From assembly GCA_015487695.1 (NCBI GenBank), contig WFPF01000005.1, positions 1 to 32,380 on the forward strand: a stretch of 32,380 bases of DNA. The letters run 5' to 3'. Below the pieces are notes generated by a model. The model worked only from the letters and a program-made list of their open reading frames with translations. It was not told where the DNA came from and searched no databases. The translations under genes were made by a program, and so were the position numbers. Below, in pieces: positions 7,959-17,146 of this stretch. The stretch comes from Chitinophagales bacterium. Lineage in GTDB: Bacteria; Bacteroidota; Bacteroidia; Chitinophagales; S012-47. Position 1 is the first letter of the stretch, and each line of letters opens with the position of its first letter.

Positions 7959-9173
7959 ATGATCAGAAAAATAGCATGGCGCAACATTTGGAGAAACCGG
8001 ACAAGGAGTCTGGTCATCATTGCTTCGGTGGTGATGGGGCTCTGGGCCGGCATCTTTGTGATCGCCCTCAGCCGGGGCATGGTCGATCAGCGCAAGGAAA
8101 AGATGATCAATGAGCAGCTTTCACATATTCAGCTGCACACCCCCGGATTCAAGGAAAAACAGAAACTGGCGGATTTCATACCCGGGGCAGCACAAATTTT
8201 GGACAGCCTGCGAAATATGCCCGGCATCAAAGCCGTCAGCGGCCGGTCCATCATCAATGGTATGCTGAGTGCTCCGGGTGGCGGATCGGGTGTTCAAATC
8301 ATCGGCATCGATCCCGGTGCAGAAAACCGGCTGACGGGACTTGAAAAAAAGGTGGTGGAAGGGACTTATTTTCCGGACGGGAAAAACCGCATTCTGATCG
8401 GACGCGCGCTGGCCGACAAACTCGGCCTGCACATCGGTTCGAAAGTGGTACTCACTTTTCTTGATACCAGCTCGAACATACTGGCAGGTGCCTTTCGCAT
8501 TTCGGGTTTGATCAGCACGGGCGACATTCGCCTGGATAAAGTGAGGGTCTATGCCCGCTCGGATGAGCTACAGCGCGTACTGGGCACAAGCCGTCCTTTC
8601 ATCCACGAAATTGCGCTTCTGCTCGAAAATGACGAAGAGGTACCCTTCTACCGGGCACAACTCAAGGAACGCTATCCGCGACTGATGGTCGAAGCCTGGT
8701 ACGATCTCTCGCCCGAGTTGCGCTATCTCAACGAAATGATGGATGTTTTCCTTTACATATTTATGGGCATCATCATGCTGGCACTCGCTTTTGGACTGGT
8801 CAATACCATGTTGATGGCCGTGCTGGAGCGCAGTCGCGAGCTGGGCATGCTCATGGCCATCGGCATGAACAAGCGCAGGCTCTTTTTGATGATCGTCAGC
8901 GAAACGGTTATGCTGGCCCTTACGGGAGCCGTTATAGGCATGGTACTGGCCTATTTCTCCATTTTGATTGCCAGCCATCGCGGTATTGATTTGTCCATGG
9001 TCGAACAGGGAATGGAATCCTTTGGCATCAGTGCCGTGCTCTATCCCTCGGCCGACATTGCGTATTACCCGGGCATTGCATTGATGGTCATCGTTTTCTC
9101 GGTCATCTCGGCCATATATCCGGCACGCAAAGCCCTGAAACTGAATCCAAGTGAAGCAATAAGAAAAATTTAA
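7959..9173 (+). CDS. FtsX/MacB-like ABC transporter permease, second copy
   Basis: This is also 404 residues with the same plan. It has the start RKIAWRNIWRNRTRS, TM1 at about 18-38, a periplasmic domain at about 42-260, TM2 at about 262-288, the FtsX signature ERSRELGMLMAIGMNKRR (290-307), TM3 at about 309-336 and TM4 at about 370-387. Both copies share a related block in the periplasmic domain (GVDPVREDQLTGL in the first, GIDPGAENRLTGL in the second), so they arose by duplication. It is the likely heterodimer partner of the upstream permease; the ATPase gene follows after 19 bp. Confidence 0.9.
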   Translation: MIRKIAWRNIWRNRTRSLVIIASVVMGLWAGIFVIALSRGMVDQRKEKMINEQLSHIQLHTPGFKEKQKLADFIPGAAQILDSLRNMPGIKAVSGRSIINGMLSAPGGGSGVQIIGIDPGAENRLTGLEKKVVEGTYFPDGKNRILIGRALADKLGLHIGSKVVLTFLDTSSNILAGAFRISGLISTGDIRLDKVRVYARSDELQRVLGTSRPFIHEIALLLENDEEVPFYRAQLKERYPRLMVEAWYDLSPELRYLNEMMDVFLYIFMGIIMLALAFGLVNTMLMAVLERSRELGMLMAIGMNKRRLFLMIVSETVMLALTGAVIGMVLAYFSILIASHRGIDLSMVEQGMESFGISAVLYPSADIAYYPGIALMVIVFSVISAIYPARKALKLNPSEAIRKI

Positions 9174-9192
9174 CTCAATAAAAAAGAAGATC

Positions 9193-9882
9193 ATGGCTGT
9201 AATACGAACGGTAGACCTCCACAAAATCTATGACGAAGACACCGTACCCGTGCATGCGCTCAACGGAGTCAGCCTGGCTGTGGAAGAAGGCGAATTCACG
9301 GCCATTGTGGGCCCTTCGGGCTCGGGAAAGACCACCCTGCTCAATATGATCGGGGGCCTCGACAAGCCGAGCCGTGGAAGCGTTTTTATTGACGAACAGG
9401 ACATCACGAGTTACAGCGACAATCAACTGATCGACTTTCGGTTGAAGCACATCGGCTTTGTCTTTCAGGCTTATAACCTGATCCCCGTACTCACGGCTTA
9501 CGAAAATGTTGAGTTTATCATGCTCTTGCAAAAAAGGCCCAAAGAGGAGCGCAGGGTACGGGCCATGGAATTGCTCCGTGCCGTAGGCCTGGAAGAAAAG
9601 ACAGAGAAACGCCCGACCGAACTCTCGGGCGGACAGCAACAACGGGTAGCCGTGGCGCGCGCCCTGGCCTCGAAACCGCGCTTTGTCCTTGCTGATGAGC
9701 CCACGGCCAATCTCGATTCGAAATCCACGGCAGGCCTTCTCGACCTCATGCAGGAACTCAATCAAAACGAAAATGCCACCTTTATTTTCTCCACTCACGA
9801 TCAGCGGGTGATCGACCGGGCAAGAAGGGTGCTCACCCTCGAAGACGGTAAGATAGTCAGTGACGAAACCCGGCAAGGTTAA
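9193..9882 (+). CDS. ABC transporter ATP-binding protein, LolD/MacB type
   Basis: This 229-residue cytosolic ATPase has all expected motifs: Walker [10 protein letters not shown] (40-48), Q-loop at Q92, ABC signature LSGGQQQR (144-151), Walker B FVLADEP (164-170) and H-loop H202. Length and sequence fit the LolD/MacB/FtsE branch, which drives mechanotransmission rather than classic substrate transport through the membrane. It should energise the two permeases encoded just upstream. Eight bases separate it from the beta-barrel gene. No gene for a MacA-like adaptor is present, so the system is closer to Lol than to MacAB-TolC. Confidence 0.95.
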   Translation: MAVIRTVDLHKIYDEDTVPVHALNGVSLAVEEGEFTAIVGPSGSGKTTLLNMIGGLDKPSRGSVFIDEQDITSYSDNQLIDFRLKHIGFVFQAYNLIPVLTAYENVEFIMLLQKRPKEERRVRAMELLRAVGLEEKTEKRPTELSGGQQQRVAVARALASKPRFVLADEPTANLDSKSTAGLLDLMQELNQNENATFIFSTHDQRVIDRARRVLTLEDGKIVSDETRQG

Positions 9883-9890
9883 TAAGTTGA

Positions 9891-11054
9891 ATGGCTATGA
9901 AAAATGTTATACGGCTTCTTGTCTTGCTTCTTTTACCCTTCTCATCCCTCCGTGCCCAGGACAGCAGCCTGAGCAAATGGAGCTTTGGGGGCTATGTGAA
10001 AGACCTGCGAAGCATTGCGATAAGCAGTGGCAACGGAAGCGACATGGTGGTGGGCAATCAGATTCACAACCGCCTTAACATTCGTTTCGAAGCAGACAGT
10101 AACTGGACTTTCGCCCTTGAGCTCCGCAACCGCCTCTTCTATGGCGAGTCGATCAAGGCCAGCCCCGACCCCCTGGCTTTCATAGATTACAACGATTATT
10201 TCGACCTCTCCACGGTCTGGTTAAAAAAGCCCTATGCCATTGGGCACAGTGTTGTTGACCGGGCCTATATCGACTATCACAGGGGCAATTTCGAAGCCCG
10301 CATCGGCCGGCAGCGCATCAACTGGGGAATCAGTAGTTTCTGGAATCCCAACGACCTTTTCAATGCATTCAATTTTCTGGACTGGGACTACGAAGAGCGC
10401 CAGGGCAGCGATGCCATCCGGTTGCAATATTACAGCGGTTTTGCATCACACGTGGAACTGGCTGCTCGTATGAGCCGTTCGCTTGACAGCAGTGTGGTCG
10501 CAGCGCTCTGGCGCTTCAATCACTGGAATTTTGACTGGCAGCTGCTGGCAGGAATTGCCCGGGGCGATATGGCCCTCGGAGCAGGCTGGACCGGATATAT
10601 CGGACCCGTTGGGCTGAACGGAGAGGCTGCTTATTTCCACCCTTACCGCAATTTCCCGGACAGCAGCGGATCTCTTTCTCTTACCGCAGGGCTGAGCTAT
10701 CTCTTCCCCTCCAATTTGTATATCAACTATGCTTTCCTCTACAGCTCCCCGGGCAAGAATGATTTTACAGGTGTCAGCCCGCTCCGCTTTATGGATATCT
10801 CGGCCAAAAAGCTCTCCCCTTTTAAATACAATATGATCCTTCAGGGCATGTTTCCGGCTACTCCCCTGATTAATATCAATGCGGGCCTGCTCTACAGTCC
10901 GGGCAGCAATGCTTTCATTTTCTTCCCGGGTATCACCTTCAGCCTTAGTGATAACATGGATTTCGACCTGCTCGGTCAGTTCATGACGTTGAAATTAAAC
11001 GGCCTGAACATCAACCAGGAAATCATCTATACCCGCCTGAAATGGAGTTTCTGA
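9891..11054 (+). CDS. Outer-membrane beta-barrel protein (DUF1302/alginate-export-like)
   Basis: This 387-residue protein has a signal peptide (about 1-22, ending LRAQ), alternating amphipathic strands throughout and a terminal aromatic strand ending KWSF, as outer-membrane barrels do. The stretch GRQRINWGISSFWNPNDLF (139-157) recalls the GRQxxxWG...NPxD motif of DUF1302-type barrels, which in Proteobacteria are encoded beside a LolA-fold protein and an RND pump. An in-frame ATG at 9897 is an alternative start. As last gene of the operon it could be the outer-membrane exit or acceptor for the substrate. That role is inferred. Confidence 0.8.
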   Translation: MAMKNVIRLLVLLLLPFSSLRAQDSSLSKWSFGGYVKDLRSIAISSGNGSDMVVGNQIHNRLNIRFEADSNWTFALELRNRLFYGESIKASPDPLAFIDYNDYFDLSTVWLKKPYAIGHSVVDRAYIDYHRGNFEARIGRQRINWGISSFWNPNDLFNAFNFLDWDYEERQGSDAIRLQYYSGFASHVELAARMSRSLDSSVVAALWRFNHWNFDWQLLAGIARGDMALGAGWTGYIGPVGLNGEAAYFHPYRNFPDSSGSLSLTAGLSYLFPSNLYINYAFLYSSPGKNDFTGVSPLRFMDISAKKLSPFKYNMILQGMFPATPLININAGLLYSPGSNAFIFFPGITFSLSDNMDFDLLGQFMTLKLNGLNINQEIIYTRLKWSF

Positions 11055-11065
11055 CAAAGGCATAA

Positions 11066-11100
11066 AAAAAGGTGACGAATCATCGCTCCGTCACCTTTAT
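11066..11100. terminator. Bidirectional rho-independent terminator closing the TetR operon
   Basis: Perfect 10-bp arms AAAGGTGACG (11068-11077) and CGTCACCTTT (11089-11098) flank an 11-base loop, with an A-run before and T-rich sequence after. It can terminate both the operon and the opposing fasciclin gene. Confidence 0.85.
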
Positions 11101-11118
11101 TAATTTTCCACCAATTAT

Positions 11119-11688
11119 TTATTCTTCGGGCGGGAGGAGCACTTTGTCGATGACATGCACCCATCCATTCGATGCTTTCACGGAAGCAATGACTTTGGCT
11201 CCGTTCACATACACATCGCCATCTTTTTCTTCCACATTTACTTTTTGCATATTGGCCTGTCCGATTCCCATCACCCCGGCAATATTGTCCGGACCATAAG
11301 AACCCGGAGCTGCATGATATTCGATGATGTTTTTCAGGGTCGCTTTGTTTTCCGGTTTCATCAGTGTTTCGATGGTTCCTTCCGGCAATTGTGCAAAGGC
11401 TTCGTTGGTCGGAGCAAAAACAGTAAGCGGTCCGGCATTCGTCAGAACGTGTTCCATATTGGCAGCCTGCACCAGTTTGACCAGGGTTGTGTGGTCGGGT
11501 GATCCAAGGGCTATTTGCAGAATATTTTTCTCGGAGACATCGTCCTGCACACCGGCTTCGCCCAGATCGTTTTTGTTGCCGGCCGGAGCGACTTCTGTGT
11601 TCTGATTGTTGTTGTCTTCGGCCTTATTGCAGGATGCGGCAAGCAGAACCGAAGCAACTAATAATGAAAGGAAGAGCAACTTTTTCAT
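11119..11688 (-). CDS. Fasciclin (FAS1)-domain lipoprotein
   Basis: This 189-residue protein has a lipoprotein signal peptide with lipobox LAASC (16-20). An Asn/Asp/Glu-rich linker (about 21-50) precedes one FAS1 domain (about 52-187). The FAS1 hallmarks are visible: H1 box LTVFAPTNEAF (88-98), a central YH pair (124-125), and the H2-type end VHVIDKVLLP (177-186). It is probably anchored to the outer membrane and takes part in adhesion or surface interactions, as FAS1 proteins do; a partner cannot be named. The gene stands alone between two terminating or divergent regions. Confidence 0.9.
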   Translation of the reverse strand: MKKLLFLSLLVASVLLAASCNKAEDNNNQNTEVAPAGNKNDLGEAGVQDDVSEKNILQIALGSPDHTTLVKLVQAANMEHVLTNAGPLTVFAPTNEAFAQLPEGTIETLMKPENKATLKNIIEYHAAPGSYGPDNIAGVMGIGQANMQKVNVEEKDGDVYVNGAKVIASVKASNGWVHVIDKVLLPPEE

Positions 11689-11885
11689 GGTTTCTGAATT
11701 TTGTGATTAAATAGCTTTATAAAAATTAAAAGACTTTTCTGTCTCTTATTTAATGACACGACAATAATAGTGCTTTTAAAAAACGATCAAAATAACATAA
11801 GTCACCATTTAAAGATATTTTTATCATTGCTCGAAAAGCCATGCTGTCGATTTGCAATAGCAGCAAAGAAAAAAGACATTTCGGC

Positions 11886-11914
11886 TTGGCAGAATGCAAG
11901 TATGATTAACTTTG
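11886..11914 (+). promoter_or_regulatory. Promoter with -33 TTG and -7 TAACTTTG, directly before the S1-protein ATG
   Basis: TTG at 11886-11888 and TAACTTTG at 11907-11914 are separated by 18 bases, a good match to the Bacteroidota promoter. Only CAGC lies between the box and the ATG at 11919, so the mRNA should be leaderless or have a leader of a few bases. Confidence 0.6.
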
Positions 11915-11918
11915 CAGC

Positions 11919-12746
11919 ATGGCAAGCCCCGGAAAATCAGCAGAACTCACAGTAAGCGAAGTCAAAGAAGACGGATATCTCCTTCATGATGACAACGACA
12001 ATGTGGCCTTTTTGCCGCTTCGCGAAGCAAAGGGCCTGGAGCCGGGAGCCCGGGTGGAAGTATTTATCTACCAGGACAGCAAGAAAAACTGGCTGGCAAG
12101 CACAAAGATTCCACCCCTGCAACTGGGAAGAATAGCTCCTCTTAAAGCGGTGAGCAGCAGCGAAATAGGTGCTTTTATGGACTGGGGCCTCGACAAGGAT
12201 CTTTTCGTGCCGAAAGCCGAGCAAAGGGAAGAAATCAAAGTGGGGCAAATCTGTCTTGTCGGGCTTTACTGGGATGAGAAATCGAACAGACTGGCCGGCT
12301 CTACGAAGCTCGGGCGCTTTGTACACAACGAGAAAGTAAAACTCAGGGAAAGGCAGGAAGTGCAATTGCTGGTCTGGTATCCTTCGGATTTGGGCTACAA
12401 CGTTATCATTAATCAGCAATATCGCGGCCTGCTGCATTTCAGCGATATACACAAGCGCATAAGAGAAGGCGATGCCATTCGGGGCTATATCAAAAAAATC
12501 AGGGAAGACGGGAAAATAGATGTCATCCTGCAGCCGGAAGGTTACGGAAAAATCGAAGAAAATGCCGCCCGCATTCTCGAACTGCTCAACGAAGGCGGAG
12601 GCTACCTGCCGGTAAACGACAAGAGCCAACCAGAGGAAATCAAACGCATTTTTGAAATGAGCAAAAAAACCTTCAAAAAAGCCATCGGATCGCTATACAA
12701 GCAAAGGCTCATACGCATCGAAGAAGAAGGCATTCGCCTGCTCTGA
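11919..12746 (+). CDS. S1 RNA-binding protein, CvfB/YitL family
   Basis: This 275-residue cytosolic protein has the CvfB layout: several S1-like OB folds (about 8-62, 65-130 and 140-205) and a C-terminal winged helix (about 215-275) with SKKTFKKAIGSLYKQRLIRIEEEGIRLL-like helix-turn-helix spacing. Characteristic pieces are GAFMDWGLDKDLFVP (second S1) and GYIKKIREDGKIDVILQP (third S1). CvfB proteins bind RNA and affect virulence gene expression in Firmicutes; in Bacteroidota the role is not established. The start is fixed by the promoter box just upstream. About 200 bases of AT-rich sequence without an evident gene precede it. Confidence 0.88.
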   Translation: MASPGKSAELTVSEVKEDGYLLHDDNDNVAFLPLREAKGLEPGARVEVFIYQDSKKNWLASTKIPPLQLGRIAPLKAVSSSEIGAFMDWGLDKDLFVPKAEQREEIKVGQICLVGLYWDEKSNRLAGSTKLGRFVHNEKVKLRERQEVQLLVWYPSDLGYNVIINQQYRGLLHFSDIHKRIREGDAIRGYIKKIREDGKIDVILQPEGYGKIEENAARILELLNEGGGYLPVNDKSQPEEIKRIFEMSKKTFKKAIGSLYKQRLIRIEEEGIRLL

Positions 12747-12799
12747 AGAAAATCTTATCATCTTCCCGTGAATGGGTTTATCCCCACAGCTCAAATGAT

Positions 12800-12807
12800 T
12801 ATTTTTG
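12800..12807 (+). promoter_or_regulatory. Promoter -7 box (TATTTTTG) four bases before the TonB-receptor ATG
   Basis: It matches TAnnTTTG; GCAA separates it from the ATG at 12812. A TTT at 12777-12779 lies 20 bases upstream and could serve as a weak -33 element. Confidence 0.45.
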
Positions 12808-12811
12808 GCAA

Positions 12812-15661
12812 ATGAAAATCAGAATGTTGGTCCTGCTTTTCCTTGCCACGCTCGGCCCGCTGGCCGCTCAACACGATAAAGCAGGGGTTTATGGAGTCGT
12901 TAAGGATGCCAAAAGCGGAGAAACCCTGCCAGGGGTCAACGTTTATATTCAGGGAACCAACTTCGGAACAGCCACCGACATCAACGGGCATTACGAACTC
13001 AACGGAATCAGTCCGGGCGAATACAACATCGAGTTTTCATTCATAGGATACGCCAAAAAAGCTTTTACCGGCATCCGCCTGAAAGGCGGTGAAAAGAAAG
13101 AACTCAATGTATCGCTGGAAACTACTGCCCTCACCTTCGATGAAGTGGTTATTGTAGGCAAGAAACCTCTGGTTGACATTGACGACCCGAAAGGCACCAC
13201 GGAAATAGAAAAAGACGTCATCGAAGAGGCTCCTACCACCAATATCCAGCACATCCTCAACACCCAGGCAGGCATTCAGCAAAACCCGGAAGGTGTACAC
13301 ATTCGGGGAGGGCGAACCTACGAAACGGGATTTTACATTGACGGTGTAAACGCATCGGACCCATTGTCGGGCACGGGCTTCGGTATCGATCTCGGAACCA
13401 ACGCCATCAATTCGATTGAAATCAATACCAGCGGATCGGACGTGGTATTTGGCGATGCCACGGCCGGAACCGTGAATACAAACACCCGGTCGGGAGGAGA
13501 GAAATTCGCACTGAACTTCAGCTATGCCCGCGACAACTTCGGCTTCAACAAGGATTGGTTCAGCACATTCAATGCGCAAAATGCCGAGCTCAACTTTGGC
13601 GGCCCCATCCCGTTTGCCAATAAGTTGTCGAAAGGCAAGTGGAGCTACTTCAGCTCATTCAATTTCAATTTTTCGGATGAATTTACGCGCAACCCGGCCG
13701 ATCAGCTCTATTCCTCGCTCTATCCGGGTTCTACCTTCTGGACACCCTACCAGGACAACCGCTGGAGCGGCATGATCAAGCTGGAATACAAGCCCAGCTC
13801 CACCGATCAGTTTTCCTTCAGCTTCCTCCGATCGATCAATGTCAATCAGGACTTCAACATGTTGCGTATTACCACCAATTTTGTCCCCTTCTCACCGGGC
13901 TACCAGTGGAACTTTCACCTCATACCCGACAATGCCAACACCTACACACACGATACCAATCTGGAAATTTTCCGCTGGCGAAAGACCTTCAGCAACCGTT
14001 TTTCGACCAATGTGACCTTTTCAAGGCTCTTTGTGAAACTCCGTGCCGATGCCAACGGCAGGCCCTGGCGACCGGAAGAAGTCGACACGGAATTCGACCC
14101 CGAATCGGTGGTTACCTATCCGGCAGAATATTTCAATCCGGAGGATGAAGTGGTTTTCGTCAACCCGCCACCCGGGCTTTACAACCGTGGCATTGCCACC
14201 CTTTGGCACGATCACTTTGTGGAAGAATATACATTGAAAATTATCGGCAGCCTCTATTCCGAAGACGGGAAAAACCGGCTCATCTTCGGTGCGGAAGCCA
14301 AACCTCAGGACATGCAATGGATCGACATCACACGCCCCTGGATCGGAGCCCCGATTGTATTGCCCGATGGAAAAAAGACCCAAAGTTTCCGCCTCGGAGA
14401 TGTCAGCGATGTGTGGGCCGTCAAACCGCTTAAAGGAGCATTCTTCATTTCGGATAAAATCAAATACAAAGGCCTCGTAGCAGAGGTCGGCAGCCGTCTC
14501 GAATATTGGTTTCCCGGCAAGTTTGTAGATGAAGCGGTGCAAAACCCCGAGGCCCCCATCCGTGAAGAAATCCGCCAGGCCTATATGGACAATAGCATCG
14601 GAATCGGAAAGCGAAGGGTCAAAGTGCGGCTGCTGCCCAAAATTTCAGCCTCTTTCCCGATCAAGGAAAACCAGATGATGTACTTTAACTACAGTCATTC
14701 GATGGTCTACCCGCACCCCAGTTTCGTTTATGCGGGTCTTGATCCCTTCTACTCCGACCGCTCGACCCTGGGCCGCCTCGGAAATCCCAATATCAACCCC
14801 GAGGTGGATATCACCTATGAACTGGGCCTCCGATCGCAGATTACAAGCAATGATGCACTGAGTATAGCCGCTTACTGGAAAGACAAGTATGACTTCATCA
14901 CCGCTACCAGCATCCTCGTTGAAGATGTAACGGGACGCCAGGTATCGCGTACCATCCGCATCAACTCCGACTATGCCCGGGTGCGGGGGGTCGAACTGGT
15001 TTATATCAAGCGGGTCGGCAAGTGGTTCAACGGCCAGATATCGGCCTCTTATTCGGTAGCTACCGGACAAAGCAACTCTTCCTCGGAGATTATCCGGGAA
15101 ATACAACAAACGGGCAACCGCCAGTCGACCGTGGAAATACCCCTCGCCTGGGACTCTCCGCTGGATCTGAAAGCCGTTACGCTTTTCAAAGTCAACCGCG
15201 AAACCGGCCTCTTCGGGGTGCAATGGATGAACCATTTTTCGGCTTATCTGGAGGCTATCTATCGCACGGGAAGGCGCTATACGCCTTACGAACTGGTGGG
15301 CTATGAGTCCTTCTCGGGTCGCCCTATCTACGAGCGCATTGCTGACCCCGAAAAGCAATACTCCAGAATCGGTGCTTCACAATACTGGCTCAACTTTAGC
15401 CTGAGAAGATGGTGGAAGATCGGAAAAAGCGACATCAGTGCCAGCCTTCAGATCAACAACGTGCTGAACACCAAAAACTCGGCAATCATCAACCCCGTGA
15501 CGGGAAGGGCCTATGAAACGGGAGATCCTGTACCTACCGAGTGGCGCGATCCGATGTTCCTCGATCCGCGCGATCCGCGATCATTCGGCACTCCGCCCGA
15601 CAATCCGGCCCGCTACTTTGCACAACGCCATATTCTCCTGGGCATCGACCTGCGATTCTGA
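12812..15661 (+). CDS. TonB-dependent receptor with carboxypeptidase-like regulatory domain
   Basis: This 949-residue outer-membrane receptor has a signal peptide (1-19, ending GPLAA). A CarboxypepD_reg-like beta-sandwich follows (about 24-107; GVVKDAKSGETLPGVNVYI, IGYAKKAF). DEVVIVGKKP precedes the plug domain, which includes VHIRGGRTYETGFYIDGVNASD. A long beta-barrel ends in a terminal aromatic strand (LLGIDLRF). It should import a TonB-energised substrate that cannot be read from the sequence. There is no SusD partner next to it, so it is not a standard SusC/D glycan pair. It appears to be transcribed alone. Confidence 0.92.
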   Translation: MKIRMLVLLFLATLGPLAAQHDKAGVYGVVKDAKSGETLPGVNVYIQGTNFGTATDINGHYELNGISPGEYNIEFSFIGYAKKAFTGIRLKGGEKKELNVSLETTALTFDEVVIVGKKPLVDIDDPKGTTEIEKDVIEEAPTTNIQHILNTQAGIQQNPEGVHIRGGRTYETGFYIDGVNASDPLSGTGFGIDLGTNAINSIEINTSGSDVVFGDATAGTVNTNTRSGGEKFALNFSYARDNFGFNKDWFSTFNAQNAELNFGGPIPFANKLSKGKWSYFSSFNFNFSDEFTRNPADQLYSSLYPGSTFWTPYQDNRWSGMIKLEYKPSSTDQFSFSFLRSINVNQDFNMLRITTNFVPFSPGYQWNFHLIPDNANTYTHDTNLEIFRWRKTFSNRFSTNVTFSRLFVKLRADANGRPWRPEEVDTEFDPESVVTYPAEYFNPEDEVVFVNPPPGLYNRGIATLWHDHFVEEYTLKIIGSLYSEDGKNRLIFGAEAKPQDMQWIDITRPWIGAPIVLPDGKKTQSFRLGDVSDVWAVKPLKGAFFISDKIKYKGLVAEVGSRLEYWFPGKFVDEAVQNPEAPIREEIRQAYMDNSIGIGKRRVKVRLLPKISASFPIKENQMMYFNYSHSMVYPHPSFVYAGLDPFYSDRSTLGRLGNPNINPEVDITYELGLRSQITSNDALSIAAYWKDKYDFITATSILVEDVTGRQVSRTIRINSDYARVRGVELVYIKRVGKWFNGQISASYSVATGQSNSSSEIIREIQQTGNRQSTVEIPLAWDSPLDLKAVTLFKVNRETGLFGVQWMNHFSAYLEAIYRTGRRYTPYELVGYESFSGRPIYERIADPEKQYSRIGASQYWLNFSLRRWWKIGKSDISASLQINNVLNTKNSAIINPVTGRAYETGDPVPTEWRDPMFLDPRDPRSFGTPPDNPARYFAQRHILLGIDLRF

Positions 15662-15702
15662 AAGTTCTTTACTTTGGAATATTATTCCGGATGTGATGGC
15701 GA

Positions 15703-17052
15703 TCAGAGGCTTTCGACCTTCTCATTAAAGCAGACACCGTATTGTTCTAATTCCTGCAAGACGGGTTCGTAGATGGCCGGGATGGTGGGAATATGCACTC
15801 CGACCGTATTGATTTTTCCCAGCATGATCAACTTCACGAAAACTCCGATGGGCAGGCCGACCAGCTTGGCCATGGCAGTCTGGCGCGAATTCTCTCCTTT
15901 CATCACCAGGGTATCGGTGGCTTTCATTCGTTTTCCGTCTTTTGAATAGATGAACTCATGCTGCATCACCACCATGTCACGGTCTTCGGGCTGCATGGTC
16001 CATTTGCGAAGCAGGAGCTTCAGCAGGATTTGAGCCGGGGATGCATTCTTTAGTTCAATCTTTTCCTCTTCAAACAAACCGAGCCATTCGAGTTTGCGCA
16101 GAATTTCGTCATTGTGATCAATGCGCAGAAAATCAGCGAGGCGTTTCTGCACGTTGTAATCGGCCGGATAATGCTCCCAGATACCTTCGAGATAGGCCTC
16201 GACCATGCGCGAATAGGTCATGCGCTCCGAGTCGATGATCGGATAGGAGTCATCTGTCAGCCCGATGCGTACCAGGGCATCCCATGCCCGGCAAAAACCC
16301 GGATAGCGCAGGGTGCCGCGAATCAAAGTCGGGATATCATCGAGGCCGTAGAGTGTCTTATAGAGGAGGCTGTCGCGGTTGGCATAGGCCTCCAGGTCAC
16401 CGATTCCGTCTACCTTGATATACTCTGTCTGCCTGAAAACACGGTTGTAGGGAATATACTTATATCGCCCCTGCTTCAGATACTGAGCCGTACCCTGGCC
16501 GGCCAGCACCACATTCTTCGGGTTCCATGTAAACTTGTATTTCCAGGGATTGTCGATGCTTTCAGGTGCTACGAGCCCTCCGGTAAAGGACTTAAAACTT
16601 TCCAGGGTATAGCCTTCGGATTTGAGGTTGTTTATTTTCCGCATGGCCGACATATGATCGAGGCCCGGATCGAGCCCCATCTCTCCCACCATCATGATGG
16701 CAGCTTCACGGACTTTGTCTTCCAGCCCGTACATCTCGTTGCTCAGGTAAGAAGCCGTCACCACATGCTTGCGGAACTTGATACAATCGTGCACCACGAG
16801 ATAGTGAAGCGAAACCGGCAGCAGGGAGACCACCACATCGGCCTCAGAGATCAGTTTCTGCCGCAGCTTCTGTTTGGTAATGTCAATATAGATGGCTTTG
16901 CCGTTGGGATGCTTATTGACCTTGCTTTCGGCCAGCTCCTTGTCGGCATCGGCCACAATCACTTCCCATCCGTGCTCTTTCGCCTGTTCCAGGATGTAAT
17001 CAATCAGTGCCGTTGCCGAGCGTCCGGCTCCAAAAACCAGTATATTTTTCAT
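15703..17052 (-). CDS. Saccharopine dehydrogenase-family protein (saccharopine reductase-like)
   Basis: This 449-residue protein starts with a Rossmann nucleotide-binding site, GAGRSATALIDYI (8-20). It contains VVVSLLPVSLHYLVVHDCIKF, the GLDPGLDHMSAM signature around 150-162 and a C-terminal saccharopine-dehydrogenase catalytic domain. This matches the glutamate-forming (LYS9/AASS C-terminal) branch, which converts saccharopine to glutamate and 2-aminoadipate semialdehyde, or the reverse. It is divergent from the cytidine deaminase and ornithine aminotransferase genes. A lysine-ketoglutarate reductase gene is not visible in the window, so whether lysine is the true substrate remains open. Confidence 0.88.
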   Translation of the reverse strand: MKNILVFGAGRSATALIDYILEQAKEHGWEVIVADADKELAESKVNKHPNGKAIYIDITKQKLRQKLISEADVVVSLLPVSLHYLVVHDCIKFRKHVVTASYLSNEMYGLEDKVREAAIMMVGEMGLDPGLDHMSAMRKINNLKSEGYTLESFKSFTGGLVAPESIDNPWKYKFTWNPKNVVLAGQGTAQYLKQGRYKYIPYNRVFRQTEYIKVDGIGDLEAYANRDSLLYKTLYGLDDIPTLIRGTLRYPGFCRAWDALVRIGLTDDSYPIIDSERMTYSRMVEAYLEGIWEHYPADYNVQKRLADFLRIDHNDEILRKLEWLGLFEEEKIELKNASPAQILLKLLLRKWTMQPEDRDMVVMQHEFIYSKDGKRMKATDTLVMKGENSRQTAMAKLVGLPIGVFVKLIMLGKINTVGVHIPTIPAIYEPVLQELEQYGVCFNEKVESL

Positions 17053-17110
17053 GAGTAATTTTCCTTTTACGCGGGGTGAATTTAAGCATATGCATCTACT
17101 CTTTAAACTC

Positions 17111-17118
17111 TATATTTG
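17111..17118 (+). promoter_or_regulatory. Promoter -7 box (TATATTTG) upstream of cdd-rocD
   Basis: It matches TAnnTTTG, 28 bases before the cdd-like start codon. An ATGGAGTGA mini-frame (Met-Glu-stop, 17125-17133) lies between box and gene; whether it is translated is unknown. Confidence 0.45.
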
Positions 17119-17146
17119 CTAAATATGGAGTGAAAAATGAAGCGGC

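Noticed and set aside
7019-8080. Open frame of 353 codons opposite the two permease genes
   Set aside because: It spans the junction of two genes of a tight operon and reads as His/Gln-rich antisense sequence.
16114-17058. Open frame of 314 codons on the plus strand opposite the saccharopine dehydrogenase gene
   Set aside because: It is the mirror of a well-supported gene, rich in His, Gln and Ile as antisense frames in this codon usage are, and shows no motif or start signal.
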